64,000 nucleotides of DNA. It comes from Nephrocerus scutellatus (taxonomy: Eukaryota; Arthropoda; Insecta; Diptera; Pipunculidae). The translations under genes were made by a program, and so were the position numbers. This document shows positions 1 through 10,965 of the stretch, in pieces. The notes beneath the pieces are model-generated. The model saw only the letters and a list, made by a program, of their open reading frames with translations. It was not told the origin of the DNA and ran no database searches. How positions within the stretch are numbered: position 1 is the first letter of the stretch; each line of letters starts with the position of its first letter. The stretch is from NCBI GenBank assembly GCA_947095585.1, contig OX352763.1:118337908-118401907 (forward strand). Reading direction: 5' to 3'.

Positions 1-1490
1 ATGTTGATAAGAATAATGTTGCAAAATGTTTAAAAGCAAAATGTTGATATACGAAATGCTGGTAAGCAAAATGTTGACATAACAAATATGAAAAAGCAAA
101 GTGTTGACAAGCAAAACGATTATAAACTAATGCCTCCTTCGATTAACACAAACTATACCCGAAACCAAACCAATGGGTATGCTGCCAAAGTGACGGGATT
201 TTCGTGGTTTTCGTTGTGATTGCTTTGCAAATAGAACGCCCTACCGAAACCAAATTTGACAAGAACAACAAACTGTGAAATTAGTCGACTTGCTCTCTCT
301 TCCTTCGCCTTCTTTTGCATTACAAGCTAATGTTACAAAGCAAATATTGCAAAGCGTATGTTGTAAATCAAATGTTGTATAGCGAATGTTGTAAAGGAAA
401 TGTTGCAATGCAAATGTAACAAATCAATGTCGGAAACCAAATGTTGTATAGCAAATGTTGCAATGCAAAATGTTGCAAAGCAATTGTTGCAAGCAAATGT
501 TTTAAAGCAAATGTTGTAAAGCAAGTATTGCAATAAAATGTTGCAAGAAAATGTTGAAAATCAAATGTTGTAAAGCAATATTGTAAAGCAAATGTTGCTA
601 AGGAAATATTGTAAATAAAATGTTGCAATGCATATGGCAAAGCAAATATAAAGGAAATGTAAGACAAACGTTACAAAGCAAATGCTAAAAGGGAAATATT
701 GCAAAGAAAATGTTGTAAAGCAAATGTTGGAAGGCAAATGTTGTAAAGCAAATGTTGCAAAGCAATTGTAAAGGAAATGTAAGACAAACGTTACAAAGCA
801 AATGTTACAAAGCAAATGTTGGAAGGCAAATGTTGTAAAGCAAATATTGCAAAGCAAATGTTGTAAAGCTTATGTTGAAAAGGAAATATTGCAAAGAAAA
901 TATTGCATTGCATATGTTACAACGCAAATGTTACACAGCTAATGTTTCAAAGCAAATGTTGCGAATCAAATATTGTAAAACGAATGTTGTATAGCAAATG
1001 TTGTCAAGGAAATGTTGCAATGCAAATGTTACAAAGAAAATGCAACAAAGCAAATGTAACGAAGCAAATGTTACAATACAAACGTTACAAAGTAAATGTC
1101 ACAAAGCGAATGTTGTAAAACAAATGTTGCAAAGGAAATATTGAAAAGAAAATATGGCAATGTATATGTTACAACGCAAATGTTGCGAATCAAATGTTGG
1201 TAAACAGATGTTGTATAGCAAAAGTTGTAAAGGATATGTTTGCAAGGCAAACGTTACAAAGTAAATGTCACTAAGCGAATGTTGTATTGCAAATGTTGTA
1301 AAAGAAATCTTGCAATGCATATGTTGCAAAGGAAATCTTGCAAAGAAAATGTGAGGGAAATGTAAGACAAATGATACAAAGCAAATGTTGGTATGCAAAT
1401 GTTGTAAAGCAAATGTAGCCGAAGCAGATGTTGCCAAGCAAATGTCGCAAGGCAAATGTCGCTTATCAAAAGTTAGTAACCAAAAAGAAA
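1..1490. repeat. Degenerate 14-bp minisatellite (GCAAATGTTGTAAA-like)
   Basis: Two blocks (about 1-120 and 300-1490) consist of imperfect copies of a unit close to GCAAATGTTGTAAA; bases 121-300 between them are not repetitive. Variants interchange GCAAATGTT, GGAAATGTT and GCGAATGTT. A longer period is visible: the string AAGGAAATGTAAGACAAACG occurs near 650 and again exactly 120 bp later, with a third related copy near 1350. The reading frames across it, rich in CNICFATF-like peptides, are by-products of the repeat. The array ends about 110 bp from the splice donor of the minus-strand exon at 1597, so it lies in the following intron. Confidence 0.9.
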
Positions 1491-1596
1491 AACAATAGGG
1501 CAAACACTGCACTACCTTGAAAATTTACGCTCAACACAAAAAACCAAAGGAAACAAAATGTGTTACACACATGCATCGAACATATCCATCACTCAC

Positions 1597-2904
1597 CTCA
1601 CGTTTCGGTGGATGAGAATTATTTGATAAATCACAATTATTGCTACTAATAATGTTGCTAGCATAGGCGGCGGGTACACCCGATGCCGATGCCGATGCCA
1701 ATGTTGAACTTATAACTGCGGTTGTTGTTGTTGTTGCTTTTACATTACAACTACTAGCACCAAAATGACCAATAAGAGTGTTCTTGCTAATATTGTTATT
1801 ACATAAGTTAGTAGCAATTAGTAAATTGTTTTTCGTGCTTAGGGCATTGGTATTAGCGTTAATAATATTTGTATTTGTATGGTTGTGGTTGTTGTTGTTA
1901 TTGTTATTGTTGTTAATGACGTTGTTACAGCTATTACTATTACTAGCACTACTACTACTGCTGGTACCACCACCACCACCACCACCACTACTCCCAGTAC
2001 AAGTCACGTTGCTCGTATTGCCAATAGCCGGTGGTTGTTGATTCTGCTGTTTGCAGTTATTTACAGTACTACTCGAAGTACAGCCGGCTGATGCAACAAT
2101 TGCCGAGGCCGTTGTTGGGATTATTGCTGTTGGGGGAATTGCTTCGGTTACCGTCACTGGTGACGTTGAGGTTTGCGCATCGACTAAATGGGTGGGTGAT
2201 TTGAAATTTTTTAAATTATTATAAGGCGATGTTTGCTGTTGTTGTTGTTGTTGTGAATGGGGATGAATATTCGTTGCTAGATGTTGCTGTTGCTGTTGCT
2301 GTTGGTTTGTTCTATTTGTTAGTTTGTTATTGTAATTGTTGCTTAACATACAGTTACTATTAGTTTGATAGTTCTCGTCACCAATTTGCTTGTTGTTAGT
2401 GACAGAAGTTTTGGACGATATTGCTGACGAGGAAACAACCACCGGTGTAATGATTTCGTAGACACCACCACCACTGCTGCTGCTATTACCTGGTTGAACT
2501 TTGGTGTTGTTGTGATGAAATTGTTGTTGTGGTTGTTGTTTATGACTTGAATATACGCTGCTACTGCCGCTGATACAGTGATTGGCAAACACACTGGCGC
2601 CACTGCACGTCGTTACAATTCCAGTGGAAGTTGTTGCTCGCGTCACCGTCGTACCGCCTCCGACGCCAACACTGCAAGTACTCAATGTGTTGTTAGCATT
2701 ACGATCAGCTGCGTTTGTATGATGATGACTCAACGTGTGCGGTGCCGATGATAATATTGGTCCAACTGAGGACGCCGTCGCCGTTGTTAAAGTTGAAGTG
2801 CCCGACGTTATGTGATTGCTGCTGAATGACGTTACATATATCGGTGAGGCTTCTTTCAGGAAACTTAAATCTTGACTTGTAGTCACGCCGTCTTTTCGCT
2901 GGAT
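1597..2904 (-). CDS. Internal exon, low-complexity N/T/S/Q-rich protein segment
   Basis: Seen: on the minus strand a pyrimidine tract and CAG acceptor (2905-2907) open a frame that stays open for exactly 436 codons to GAG followed by a GTGAGT donor (1591-1596). Both borders are phase 0. The segment starts IQRKDGVTTSQDLSFLKEAS and is ordinary sequence for about 30 residues. It then becomes disorder-type sequence: His, Gln and Asn runs, a Gly-Ser block and a nine-Asn run near residue 350, Thr-rich stretches, ending SHPPKRE. The frame also runs on into intron on both sides, which is why splice sites and not the stops set the limits. It joins in phase to the exon at 15400-15530, giving ...FFQK followed by IQRK. 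Inferred: a disordered linker of a large cytoplasmic protein that also carries the PDZ-like exon at 60.5 kb. The best guess for the gene is a Syd-1/RhoGAP100F-type scaffold, from recollection of its style only. No catalytic motif is visible. Confidence 0.75.
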
Positions 2905-3194
2905 CTGTAAGAGGAAGGACGGAGAGGAAGAGAAAAGTTTTAGAGATATTTTGATAATAGGATACATACATAATATATATATACATAAAGGGTTTTTCAA
3001 GAGGCACATAACAATTTTGTATTTTAATACAAAGACACCCTTAAACTTTTCTTACAAACTGTCAATGTCAAAACGTCAGATAAGGCTAACATTTTTATCG
3101 TAGTGTAGTTCACGCACGAGAAACGTTTGCAAATTAATAAAAATTACTACCGAAATTCTTAGTCGGTGGTTGCAGCTGCGAAAGCGCTTACTCC

Positions 3195-3590
3195 AATTTT
3201 CAGTCGTAATGATCGTCCCACCAGACAGGCAGGCAGGCATGCTATAGTGGATAAATTCGAGTCAACGTATCACAACTAATGTGGGATAACGCACCAGTCA
3301 AAGTACTGCAAGTATCGCTCAGTTCAAAATGAGACAAATCAGTCGATTCCACGCCGATCACGATCAATTGGTAATCTCTCAGTGGAAATTGTGCCGAATT
3401 TTGCGTAAATATCTTGGCCTACACCCTTGCAAAACCAAATTAACTCAAGAACTGAAGCCTCTTGATTATTAAAACCGCGAAACTTCTCCGATTAGGCTCT
3501 TTGAAGAAAATCCTGAAGCTTGGTTGGTTACGCTGGTAAATCTCAGCTTACTGCTGCCAACTTCTTTCGCTCTCCTCGTTGTCATCGCTG
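3195..3590 (+). mobile_element. IS630/DDE_3-type mariner transposase fragment, N-terminal side
   Basis: Translation of the plus strand gives, in shifting frames, a string resembling LGLHPCKTKLTQELKPLDY and then EENPEAWL, which resembles the segment before the first catalytic Asp in IS630-like (DDE_3) transposases of insects. Stops and frameshifts interrupt it, and no complete catalytic domain is present here. A fragment of the C-terminal part of the same kind of transposase lies downstream at 4.9 kb, across a minisatellite, so this could be one interrupted element or two independent fossils. Confidence 0.5.
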
Positions 3591-3639
3591 ACCATATGGT
3601 TCGTCTAACGCTCGCTACGCTCATGCACGTTTAAGGTCC

Positions 3640-4540
3640 ATGTCGAGGTGTCGATCATAGCTCACGTCATCCAAGTTCACGTCAGGTTCTCAACGCTCAC
3701 GTCGAGGTGTCACTCAGGATTTATGCTCGCCTCAGGCTCACGCCCACGCATCGCTGAGGGTTTACGCTCGTCTCAAGCTCCCGCTTATGTATCGCTCAGG
3801 ATTCTCGCTTGTCTCAGGCGTACGCTTACGCATCGCCTGGTAGGACGCACCTCAAGCTCACGCTCACACATCGCTCAGGATTCTTTCTTGTCTCAGGCTC
3901 ACGCCCGCAATTCGCGTCAGGATTTACGCTCGTCTCAAGCATCGCTCAGGATTTCCGCTCGTCTCAGGCTCACGCCCAACCATTGCCGAGGATTTACACT
4001 CGTCTCAAGCTCACGCTCACGCATCGCTTAGGATTCTTGCTTGTCACAGGCTTACGCTTACGCATCGCCTATGGCGCACGCTCGTCTGAGGCTCACGCCC
4101 GCAATTCGCGTCAGGATTTACGCTCGTCTCAAGCATCGCTCAGGATTTCCGCTCGTCTCAGGCTCACGCCCAACCATTGCCGAGGATTTACACTCGTCTC
4201 AAGCTCACGCTCACGCATCGCTTAGGATTCTTGCTTGTCACAGGCTTACGCTTACGCATCGCCTATGGCGCACGCTCGCCTGAGGCTCACGCCCACAAGC
4301 CACTCAGGATTTACGCTCGTCTCAAGCATCGCTCAGGATTTCCGCTCGTCTCAGGCTCACACCCACGCAACACCGAGGGTTTACGCTCGTCTCAAGCTCA
4401 CGCACACGCATCGCTCAGGATTCTCGCTTGTGACAGGCTTACGCTTACGGATCGCCTATGGCGCACGCTCATATCAGGCTCACGCCCACAAATCACTCAG
4501 GACTTACGCTCGTCTCAAGCTCACGCTCAGGCTAGCGCAT
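3640..4540. repeat. Minisatellite with ~39-bp units and ~193-bp higher-order period
   Basis: Blocks built from GCTCAGGATTTACGCTCGTC and CAGGCTCACGCCCACGC alternate through the region. The landmark GGATTC followed by TTGCTTGT-like sequence recurs at about 3799, 3878, 4031, 4225 and 4418. The last two intervals are 194 and 193 bp, and copies there are nearly identical, so the array grew recently by a higher-order unit. The overlapping open frames rich in Arg, Ser, Leu and His are by-products of a stop-free repeat. Confidence 0.93.
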
Positions 4541-4599
4541 CGGTAAACCAATAAATTATAAGAAATCAGAAAATAAAGAAAATAATTCGAAGAGTCACC

Positions 4600-5290
4600 A
4601 AATAGAAATTTTATTGTATCGACCCCTTCTGTCTGAACCCTGGTCACGCTGATTTTACCCCGGCTGGAAAACTCCGTTAGGTGAATTTTGTAATTAAATC
4701 TAACATGTGTACTATATTTTAGCTCGATATCTCAATTACTCTTCGTTTTACTTAAATACAAAATTGTTATGTCCTTATTGAAAAACCCTTCATATAGTGT
4801 GGGAAGACGAATCGCTTAAGTCCGCTGCGTCGAATGGTATGCCACTGCGAACTGTTTACCCCAATTTTACATTAAAATTTTAAAGAATGGAATGTTACGC
4901 AACAATAACCCAACAACGTTAGAGAAGCTTAGGAACAATAACGAACGCGAAATTGCCAAAGTTCCGGATGATATGTGTCGCAGAGTGGTGGAATATTGGC
5001 TCCAAAGAATCGATCGCTGCAAACGTACTCGCGCTGGGCATATGAATGAATCGAATTCCAAACCGAATCCTAACATGGGTACTACACGTGAAAATAAATT
5101 TCAGCCCGATATCTCAATTATTCTATGTTTTATTTAAATACAAAATTGATATGTCCATATTGAAAAATCCTTTATTTAGTGTGGGAAGACTAAGTCCGCA
5201 TCGTCGTATGATACTGCGAACTATTAACCCCAATTTTACAATAAAATTTTGAGGAATGGAATGCTACGCAATCGCCTGCTTACCTTAGAA
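4600..5290 (+). mobile_element. IS630/DDE_3-type mariner fragment, C-terminus, with duplicated 3' flank
   Basis: A frame at 4892-5137 begins LRNNNPTTLEKLRNN and continues EIAKVPDDMCRRVVEYWLQR, then DRCKRTRAGHMNE. This is the typical end of DDE_3-type insect transposases (usual form ADMCHRVVENW..RIDRCKRARGGHMNE). The catalytic residues lie upstream and are missing. The sequence after the stop (GATATCTCAATTA..., ACTGCGAACT...) also occurs before the frame, about 370-380 bp earlier (4690-4890 against 5070-5275), so the element end was duplicated. Non-functional. Confidence 0.7.
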
Positions 5291-5329
5291 ACATCTATAT
5301 ACTCCCAAGTATTTATATTCTAGTATAGC

Positions 5330-5756
5330 ATTCCTGGATATTGACAGTGTGTACAATAACTTGAAAATAGAGGCTATCAGTGAAGGACTGTCTCTCCTAG
5401 AGGTGGACTACCCTTTAAGCAAGCTTATCAATCTGATGCTATTAAGCAGGATTATTAGAGAAGAGCTGGATGGCTCCATCAAAGACGGGTGGTAAGAGGA
5501 ACACTGTAAGGAGGGTATTGTTGTCCCTCTAGAGAAGACTGGAAGAGTGAATCCGAAACCGATATGGAAACAGCAAAGTTTTTCACGGATGGCTCTAAGC
5601 TTAGATGGCAGTGTAGGAGCTGGAATATTCTGTGAAAAGCTTAAAGGAAGCATCTCTGTCCGACTTCCATATCACTGCCGCATATACCACGCTAAGGTGA
5701 TAGCGATTGAAGAGGTTACACATTGGCTGAAGGATAGTTTTCTTAAAAGAAAATGA
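5330..5756 (+). mobile_element. Jockey-type LINE, 5' part: RT scrap plus first half of RNase H
   Basis: Reading frames give FLDIDSVYNNLKIEAI, a reverse transcriptase (RT) core segment with the usual FLDIxGAF(N) motif altered. After an internal deletion comes DGS.LDGSVGAGIFCEKLKG with YHCRIYHAKVIAIEEVTHWL, the start of an RNase H domain (DGS motif and the later AE-type motif, here AKVIAIEE). A second copy of this RNase H is at 28.2 kb. The homology stops at about 5756 and resumes at about 7391 (see the RTE-like insertion), so this is the left half of an interrupted element. Several frameshifts; dead copy. Confidence 0.75.
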
Positions 5757-7390
5757 TGGGGGACTTCAACGCCAACGTAGCAAGGGACAATACTTTGCCT
5801 TAGCAAATGTTCATGGTCTTGGTGAACGGAACGATAACGGAGAGCGTTATGTGGACGACTTCTGTAATACCAATCGCCTAGTCATTGGAGGTACGCTGTT
5901 AAAGCATAACACCTACCACAAAGTCAGTTGGGTCTCAACTGACAGGCAGCGAACATCGAACCAGATTGATCACATTGCGATCAGCCGCCGCTTCAGAAAC
6001 TGCCTTTTAGACGTCCGTAACAGACGTGGAGCCGATATCGGTCAAGAGCGAGATCACCCATCTTATGTTAGCTTTTATAGGGCTTCGCATTGCATCCGTC
6101 AACAGCAACCGCTCAAAATTGCTAAACATTACCAGGTTCAATACTGATATGTTTAGGGAACCCGAAGTGCGTCAACAATACCTGCCTTAACAGCATACCG
6201 CAGGAGAATGTGGACGACCACTTGAATGCTGTGAAAAATGTTTTTGTAACTGAGGCACGCACCTAAGTCGGTAAAAGGCAGAATAAACACCGCACATGGT
6301 TATCGGCAGACACCTGGAGAAGGATCGATGAGCGTAAAGCAATCAAGGTTCCAAATGTAGCGCCCTCAGCAGTAGAGAACTCCAAACAACATCCAGTGAA
6401 GAGTTTACATGGTGACCTTCTGGTGTCGGATGAGGAGCAGCTCACTAGATGGAGAGAACATTTCGCTACAGTCCTTAACCACTTAGACGATGGTGATATG
6501 ATCTCGAGTGCTAATAAATCTTCCAAAGAGATAAATTCCCGAATTCGCACTGGACCTACCAGTGAAACCGAAATAACAGCAGCAGCAATCAAGTCTCTAA
6601 GCCTCTCTGGATCCTCTTGCATCGCACACATAAACACCTTGCGGATCATAATAGAACAATGCGTCGAGTACAGATCTCCGCTACATTTTCTGTTCATCGA
6701 CTTCGAGAAGGCTTTTGAGCGCGTAAATCGAGATGCTATCTGGTTGGCCCTGCGCAGGAGGGGTATCCCAGAAAAGCTTATAGCTATTATCAAAGCTACA
6801 TACGAATGAAGTAAATGTCACGTCCTACACTATGGTAAGGTGTCCGAGGAATTTGAAGTCCAAAGTGGAGTACGTCAGGGGTGCATACTATCACCGCTGT
6901 TATTCCTGGTAGTCGTCAGCGATGTACTCCGTGCAGCACTGACGATAGGGAACATTGGAATTCGATGGACTATGACAACTTACCTTAAACACCTAGACTA
7001 CTCTGACGATGTTTGCCTGCTGTTGGACAGGTAGTCGAAAAAGTTGACAACTTTCTATACTTGGGAAGTGGGGTCTCGGCTGATCGCGGTGGCACCAAAC
7101 TGAAAGTGTGCAGCAAAATCGGGAAAGCAAGGGCTGCGTTCGGAATGCTATCGAAAGTATGGAGATGCAATGTTCTCAGCTTAAGATCTAAGCTTCGACT
7201 GTTCCGTTCCAACGTCGAATCAGTACTGTTTTATGGGTGCGGTGAACGACGAACTTCATCGAAGAACGGGCCAAGAACCTTCAGACGTTATTGTGCGAAG
7301 GAGAAAGTGACAGTGGATTGGACACACACTACGGCGAGACGACAAATAAATTGCGATATATGCCATGCATATCCCATGCCACCCTTTGAG
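5757..7390 (+). mobile_element. RTE-like LINE copy nested in a Jockey-type element
   Basis: The copy opens at MGDFNANVARD, the catalytic GDFNA motif in the middle of an APE endonuclease, so it is 5'-truncated. Next come LVIGGTLLKHNTYHKVSW, NQIDHIAISRRFRNCLLDVR and RRGADIG..D, the C-terminal endonuclease half with its QIDHI motif. The RT part shows SDEEQLTRWREHFATVLN, FIDFEKAFERVNRDAIW, RRRGIPEKLIAIIKATYE, VRQGCILSPLLFL, and a mutated LDYSDDVCLL in place of the catalytic YADD/FADD. The C-terminal region holds VDNFLYLGS and similar. Frames change at least four times. The order endonuclease then RT without RNase H and the motif style fit the RTE group (often annotated as craniofacial development protein 2-like), but the clade is inferred. 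Confidence 0.75.
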
Positions 7391-8078
7391 GGGTGAAAGG
7401 ATTTAAGAAGATGAAATTGTTGGAAGCAGTCTCACTTGAGCTGTCACTCCTCTCGAAGCGAGATGAATGCGACCAGCTCTATATAAGGATCATTTGGATT
7501 CTGAGCCACTCGGATGAGGAACGGAACTGCAAGGCGGACGAATCCTCTCCAACTGCTATGGGAAGGGCTGCCTATTGCGACTCTAAAACTTATGCTTTGG
7601 AAAGAGGTAGAAGCTGTACCAAATGTAAGGTGGGAAAAACACCGACCAAATCTTGCCAAAGCTTGAATTGAAGCGTTCAACTACACTAATCTCCCTACAG
7701 AGACTTGAAATAAAAACGGTTGTAGAAATACTGACAGGAAACTGTGCCTTCTCGAAAAATACACAAGAAGGATGGGTGTCGAATACAATATGACTTCTGC
7801 ATAAGATGCATGGACGAGGAGACAATGTTCTTTGTTCCTGTCTGCCATTAGAATACAGAAAACACAAATACTTACGTAAGCGGTTAATAAATAACCTCTC
7901 AGATCTCGAAAACGGCAAAGTGCGAGAAATACTTCGATTCATTAAGATCTCGGAATGGATCCTTTGAAAAAGGAAAAGTTAATAGATCCATGTCGTAACA
8001 CATAGGACCGCTAATGGTCTAAGTGAGCGATTGATTGCTGTCATAGCAACCTTACCTAACCGAACCTACGCAATTGAA
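7391..8078 (+). mobile_element. Jockey-type LINE, 3' part: RNase H end and 3' UTR
   Basis: From 7391 the sequence aligns with the copy at 28.43-29.09 kb: a block around GTTGGAAGCAGTCTC, the frame YIRIIWILSHSDEERNCKADE (the His-containing end of RNase H, normally IRIIWVPGHTDVEGN..ADE), RLINNLSDLENGKVREIL near the stop, and a 3' UTR with TAATGGTCTAAGTGAGC. It ends in CAACCTTACCTAACCGAACC, a decayed form of the CCTAA-repeat tail at 29.08 kb. It continues the element begun at 5330, interrupted by the RTE-like LINE. Confidence 0.75.
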
Positions 8079-9175
8079 AGACGTAACTTTCAGAACGGAT
8101 CATTCATTCATTCAAAGAACAATCCTCTTACTGATCATTATAATCCAGATTGTTTTTTAGAATTTTTTCATCCTACATAAGTCAGCCTGTACACACACCC
8201 CTTTACCAACATATCTCACTACAAATAATACTGTCATCCAACACAGAAGATGAGGATAGGTGCGCATATGCGCATCGATTATCATAAGAAAAGCACACAC
8301 CCTTTGAAGATCCTCACTCTACAGCGGGACTGACTGCACCTCTCTCAAGACACAGATCCCAAAGTGGCCTGGCGTGCGTGTTCAGATTTTCTTTTCCTAA
8401 TTTGTCTGCTGATTGCTCAACGGAGGAGAGACTGCAGCACACACTCACACGAAAAGACATCCACAACAAAACTGATCTGTGATTGATAAAAGGCTTGTGT
8501 CGCGCAGCGCTGTCTGATTAAATCACGAAAAGTTGCTTTGAGTTATTCCAAAAGTGACGAGGGTGCGTCGTCGCCGGATGATACTTTCCGCTAACAAAGT
8601 GTGTGTCGAAAAGAGTGCTGGAGCACAACTTCCTACGCTAGACAGAAAAAACGCCTACATTAGTTTTATGCTGAATTCTCAATTGGTTCGCACAGAGGAG
8701 CTGGAGATGGAGTTTTTGCGAAACGCACTTTCATTTGCATACTGCACAGTAATCTGACTTGAAATTGGCAATTACTGCAATTGGTAACGCGACACAATAT
8801 TATTCCACTTTGGTGGTACAGTTTTGCATAAATTACCAACGAAATTACATAAAAATGTTAAGTGTCTGTTAGTGAATAACGAAAGCTTTGCACTGTGTCT
8901 AAGACTAGCCTCGTATTGAGCGCAGCAAAGCATATCAAAGAGTTGCCGAGCATTTTAGGGCACACAATTTTATCACGCACGCGCTTAATATGCGGCTATC
9001 CTTAGGGTAGAGAAGAATAGTCGTTCAAAGGACAGATATTCGTTTTAGGTGCTCCGCATCCCATCTATCTAATGTCTCCGCATTTAGTAGCTCAGTCCTT
9101 CAAAACCAAACCAAAAAGAAGATAAACAATGGAATGGAAACGACATGACCTGGGAGGTTCGGGCTGTCAAGGTGC
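8079..9175. other. No recognised feature; AT-rich presumed intron
   Basis: I see no convincing frame, repeat array or RNA gene. A plus-strand open frame of 67 codons at 8554 has no recognisable motif. A 14-bp perfect palindrome, TGCGCATATGCGCA, lies at 8261-8274. Confidence 0.5.
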
Positions 9176-10080
9176 ATGGGAACTCCTAACGAACTACGAG
9201 TAGCTAAGTTCGCTGAAGCCAGCACTTACCACAACAAGGACGCATTAGTACTAATGGAGTTGGTTCATTCCGTAGAGGAGTAGCTTTCGAAAGAACGTTG
9301 CTTCCTTTTTTGCCAATTACTTCTGAAGAGGTGTTCCTCAAAGCTGTCAATACCATTGTGTAAGGTTTTCCATCTATCCTATTCTTCTGGACTCTTCCCG
9401 AGAAGTTGGAAAAAAGTCTTTGTCCAGCCAATACCCAAAAAAAGGAACCCGTCGTCTCCTTCTTCGTACCAACCCATCGGACTTACATTAATTCTTTCCA
9501 AGATCATGGAAACACTAATGCTCATGAAATATCCTGAAATTCACGGAATACTTAGTGACCGGTAGTACGGATTTCGTGGGCAACGTTCCACTGGTGATTT
9601 GATGGCATATCTCACCCAACAGTGGAGCAGGTCTTTGCATCAATTTGGTGAAAGCAAAGTCAATGCACTCGATATTTCCAAGTCATGTGAGAGAGTTTGG
9701 CATCAAGCTCCTTTTGTCATAAATGCGTGATTAAGTTGTCAATGAAAACCAGCTTCATTGGATTATAAGCTTTCTTTTGGACCACTCTTCGACGGTTTAA
9801 AATCTAAAATACATAACAGAAATGCTGGCGTTCCCCAGGGCTCTGTTTTGTCATCGAAACTTTTACTCATTTTTATTAATGATCTCTTGTCTCCATTACT
9901 TCTAATTCAACTCTTCACTTTTTCGCTGATGACAGCAGTCTCAGCTTCTCATATAAGTTTGAAGAACGTCCTGACCCTTGTCATGTGAAACTCAGACAAC
10001 TACATATGTTTAGCACATTAAATTCTCACCTGGACAACAGCAGTCCAAGCAAATCTTAAATCTTCTCCCATTATCCATGA
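9176..10080 (+). mobile_element. LINE RT fragment, family 'QYGFR..FGESKV..DISK'
   Basis: Successive frames read WKKVFVQPIPKKRNPSSPSS, YGFRGQRSTGDLMAYLTQ, FGESKVNALDISKSCERVWH and AGVPQGSVLSSKLLLIFIND. These are RT motifs of an APE-type LINE in order: the PIPKK/SxYRPIxL region, the DISKAFDRVWH motif A region (Asp present, Ala-Phe changed), and the PQGSVLSP motif B region. The catalytic FADD motif has decayed. Relatives lie at 24.34-25.06 kb (plus) and 47.8-49.7 kb (minus). Jockey/CR1-like is plausible; clade not resolved. Confidence 0.75.
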
Positions 10081-10179
10081 ATGGCACTTGCAACGAGGAA
10101 ACTAAAAAAAACTCGCAATTCTCGGTAAGTGCGTTAACGACAACCACATATCACCGTCGCTAAGAAGAACAATCCTCTA

Positions 10180-10965
10180 TAAGTCCATTCAGATACTGGC
10201 TTCGCAGACGACATCAACATCGTTGGTAGAAACCCAAAAGCTGTATACAGGAAGCTTTCATCCAGATCGAGTGGGAGACACGAAATCTAGGGCTGCACAA
10301 CAAAGAGCAAATCTTCTGCGGGCTGAACATCCAATATTGGTCCCTCAATTAAAATAGTGGAGTGACGTAGTGCAATCCTTTACCTATCTGGGGTAAACTG
10401 TAGCAGCCGATAACAGCATGGAACCAAAAAATACGCGCACGGTTGCTCAAAACCAACAAAGCTTACTATAGTCTGTCAAGACAATGCTTTATAAGACTGC
10501 TGCTTATAAGACAATGGTCATACCATTACTTACATATGGATCCGTGACTTGGGTGCTTAGCAAAAAACATTCTGATCTCTTAGCCGCGTTCGAGAGAAAA
10601 GTCTTACGGAGAATTTTTGGGCCCCGTATGTGAGGAAGGACGATTCCGGAGACTCTATTATGATGAGATCTACGAGCGTTACCGAGATGTCGACGTGAAG
10701 AGGAGAATTAAGTTCGGTAGGCTCCGGTTGGCAGGACAGCTAGCTCGCATGAGCGAAGAGGATCCTGCTCGACAGTCCTTTGCGGTAGGATTTATGGAAC
10801 ACGACTGCGAGGCCGACCAAGCCTACGCTGGAATGATGACCAGGATGCCCAGAGTTTAGGGATGCCAAACTGGATGACATCGGCTTGAAATCGGAACCGA
10901 TAGAGAGATTTTCTGTGGGAGGCCAGGACCAGACAACGGTTGTAGAGCCAAATATGATGATGATG
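10180..10965 (+). mobile_element. LINE 3' part, family 'GIPNKLTRLCRLTMTNV'
   Basis: The copy starts in FADDINIVGR-like sequence (nucleotides TTCGCAGACGACATC, the catalytic FADD block). It then passes through VQSFTYLG to a frame at 10617-10859 reading GPVCEEGRFRRLYYDEIYER and KRRIKFGRLRLAGQLARMSE, the C-terminal region of such RTs. It ends after AACGGTTGTAGAGCC in a short ATGATGATGATGAAT tail, the simple-repeat 3' end typical of some LINEs. The same family occurs at 23.57-24.29 and 34.46-35.92 kb. Many frame breaks. Confidence 0.7.

Noticed and set aside
1778..2091. Plus-strand hydrophobic frames (poly-Leu, poly-Val)
   Set aside because: Shadows of the Asn/Gln/Thr codon repeats in the minus-strand exon.
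7583..7942. 119-codon minus-strand open frame
   Set aside because: Antisense to the RNase H and 3' region of a plus-strand LINE; no independent support.
8261..8274. Perfect palindrome TGCGCATATGCGCA as a regulatory site
   Set aside because: Single occurrence with no partner site or promoter context.
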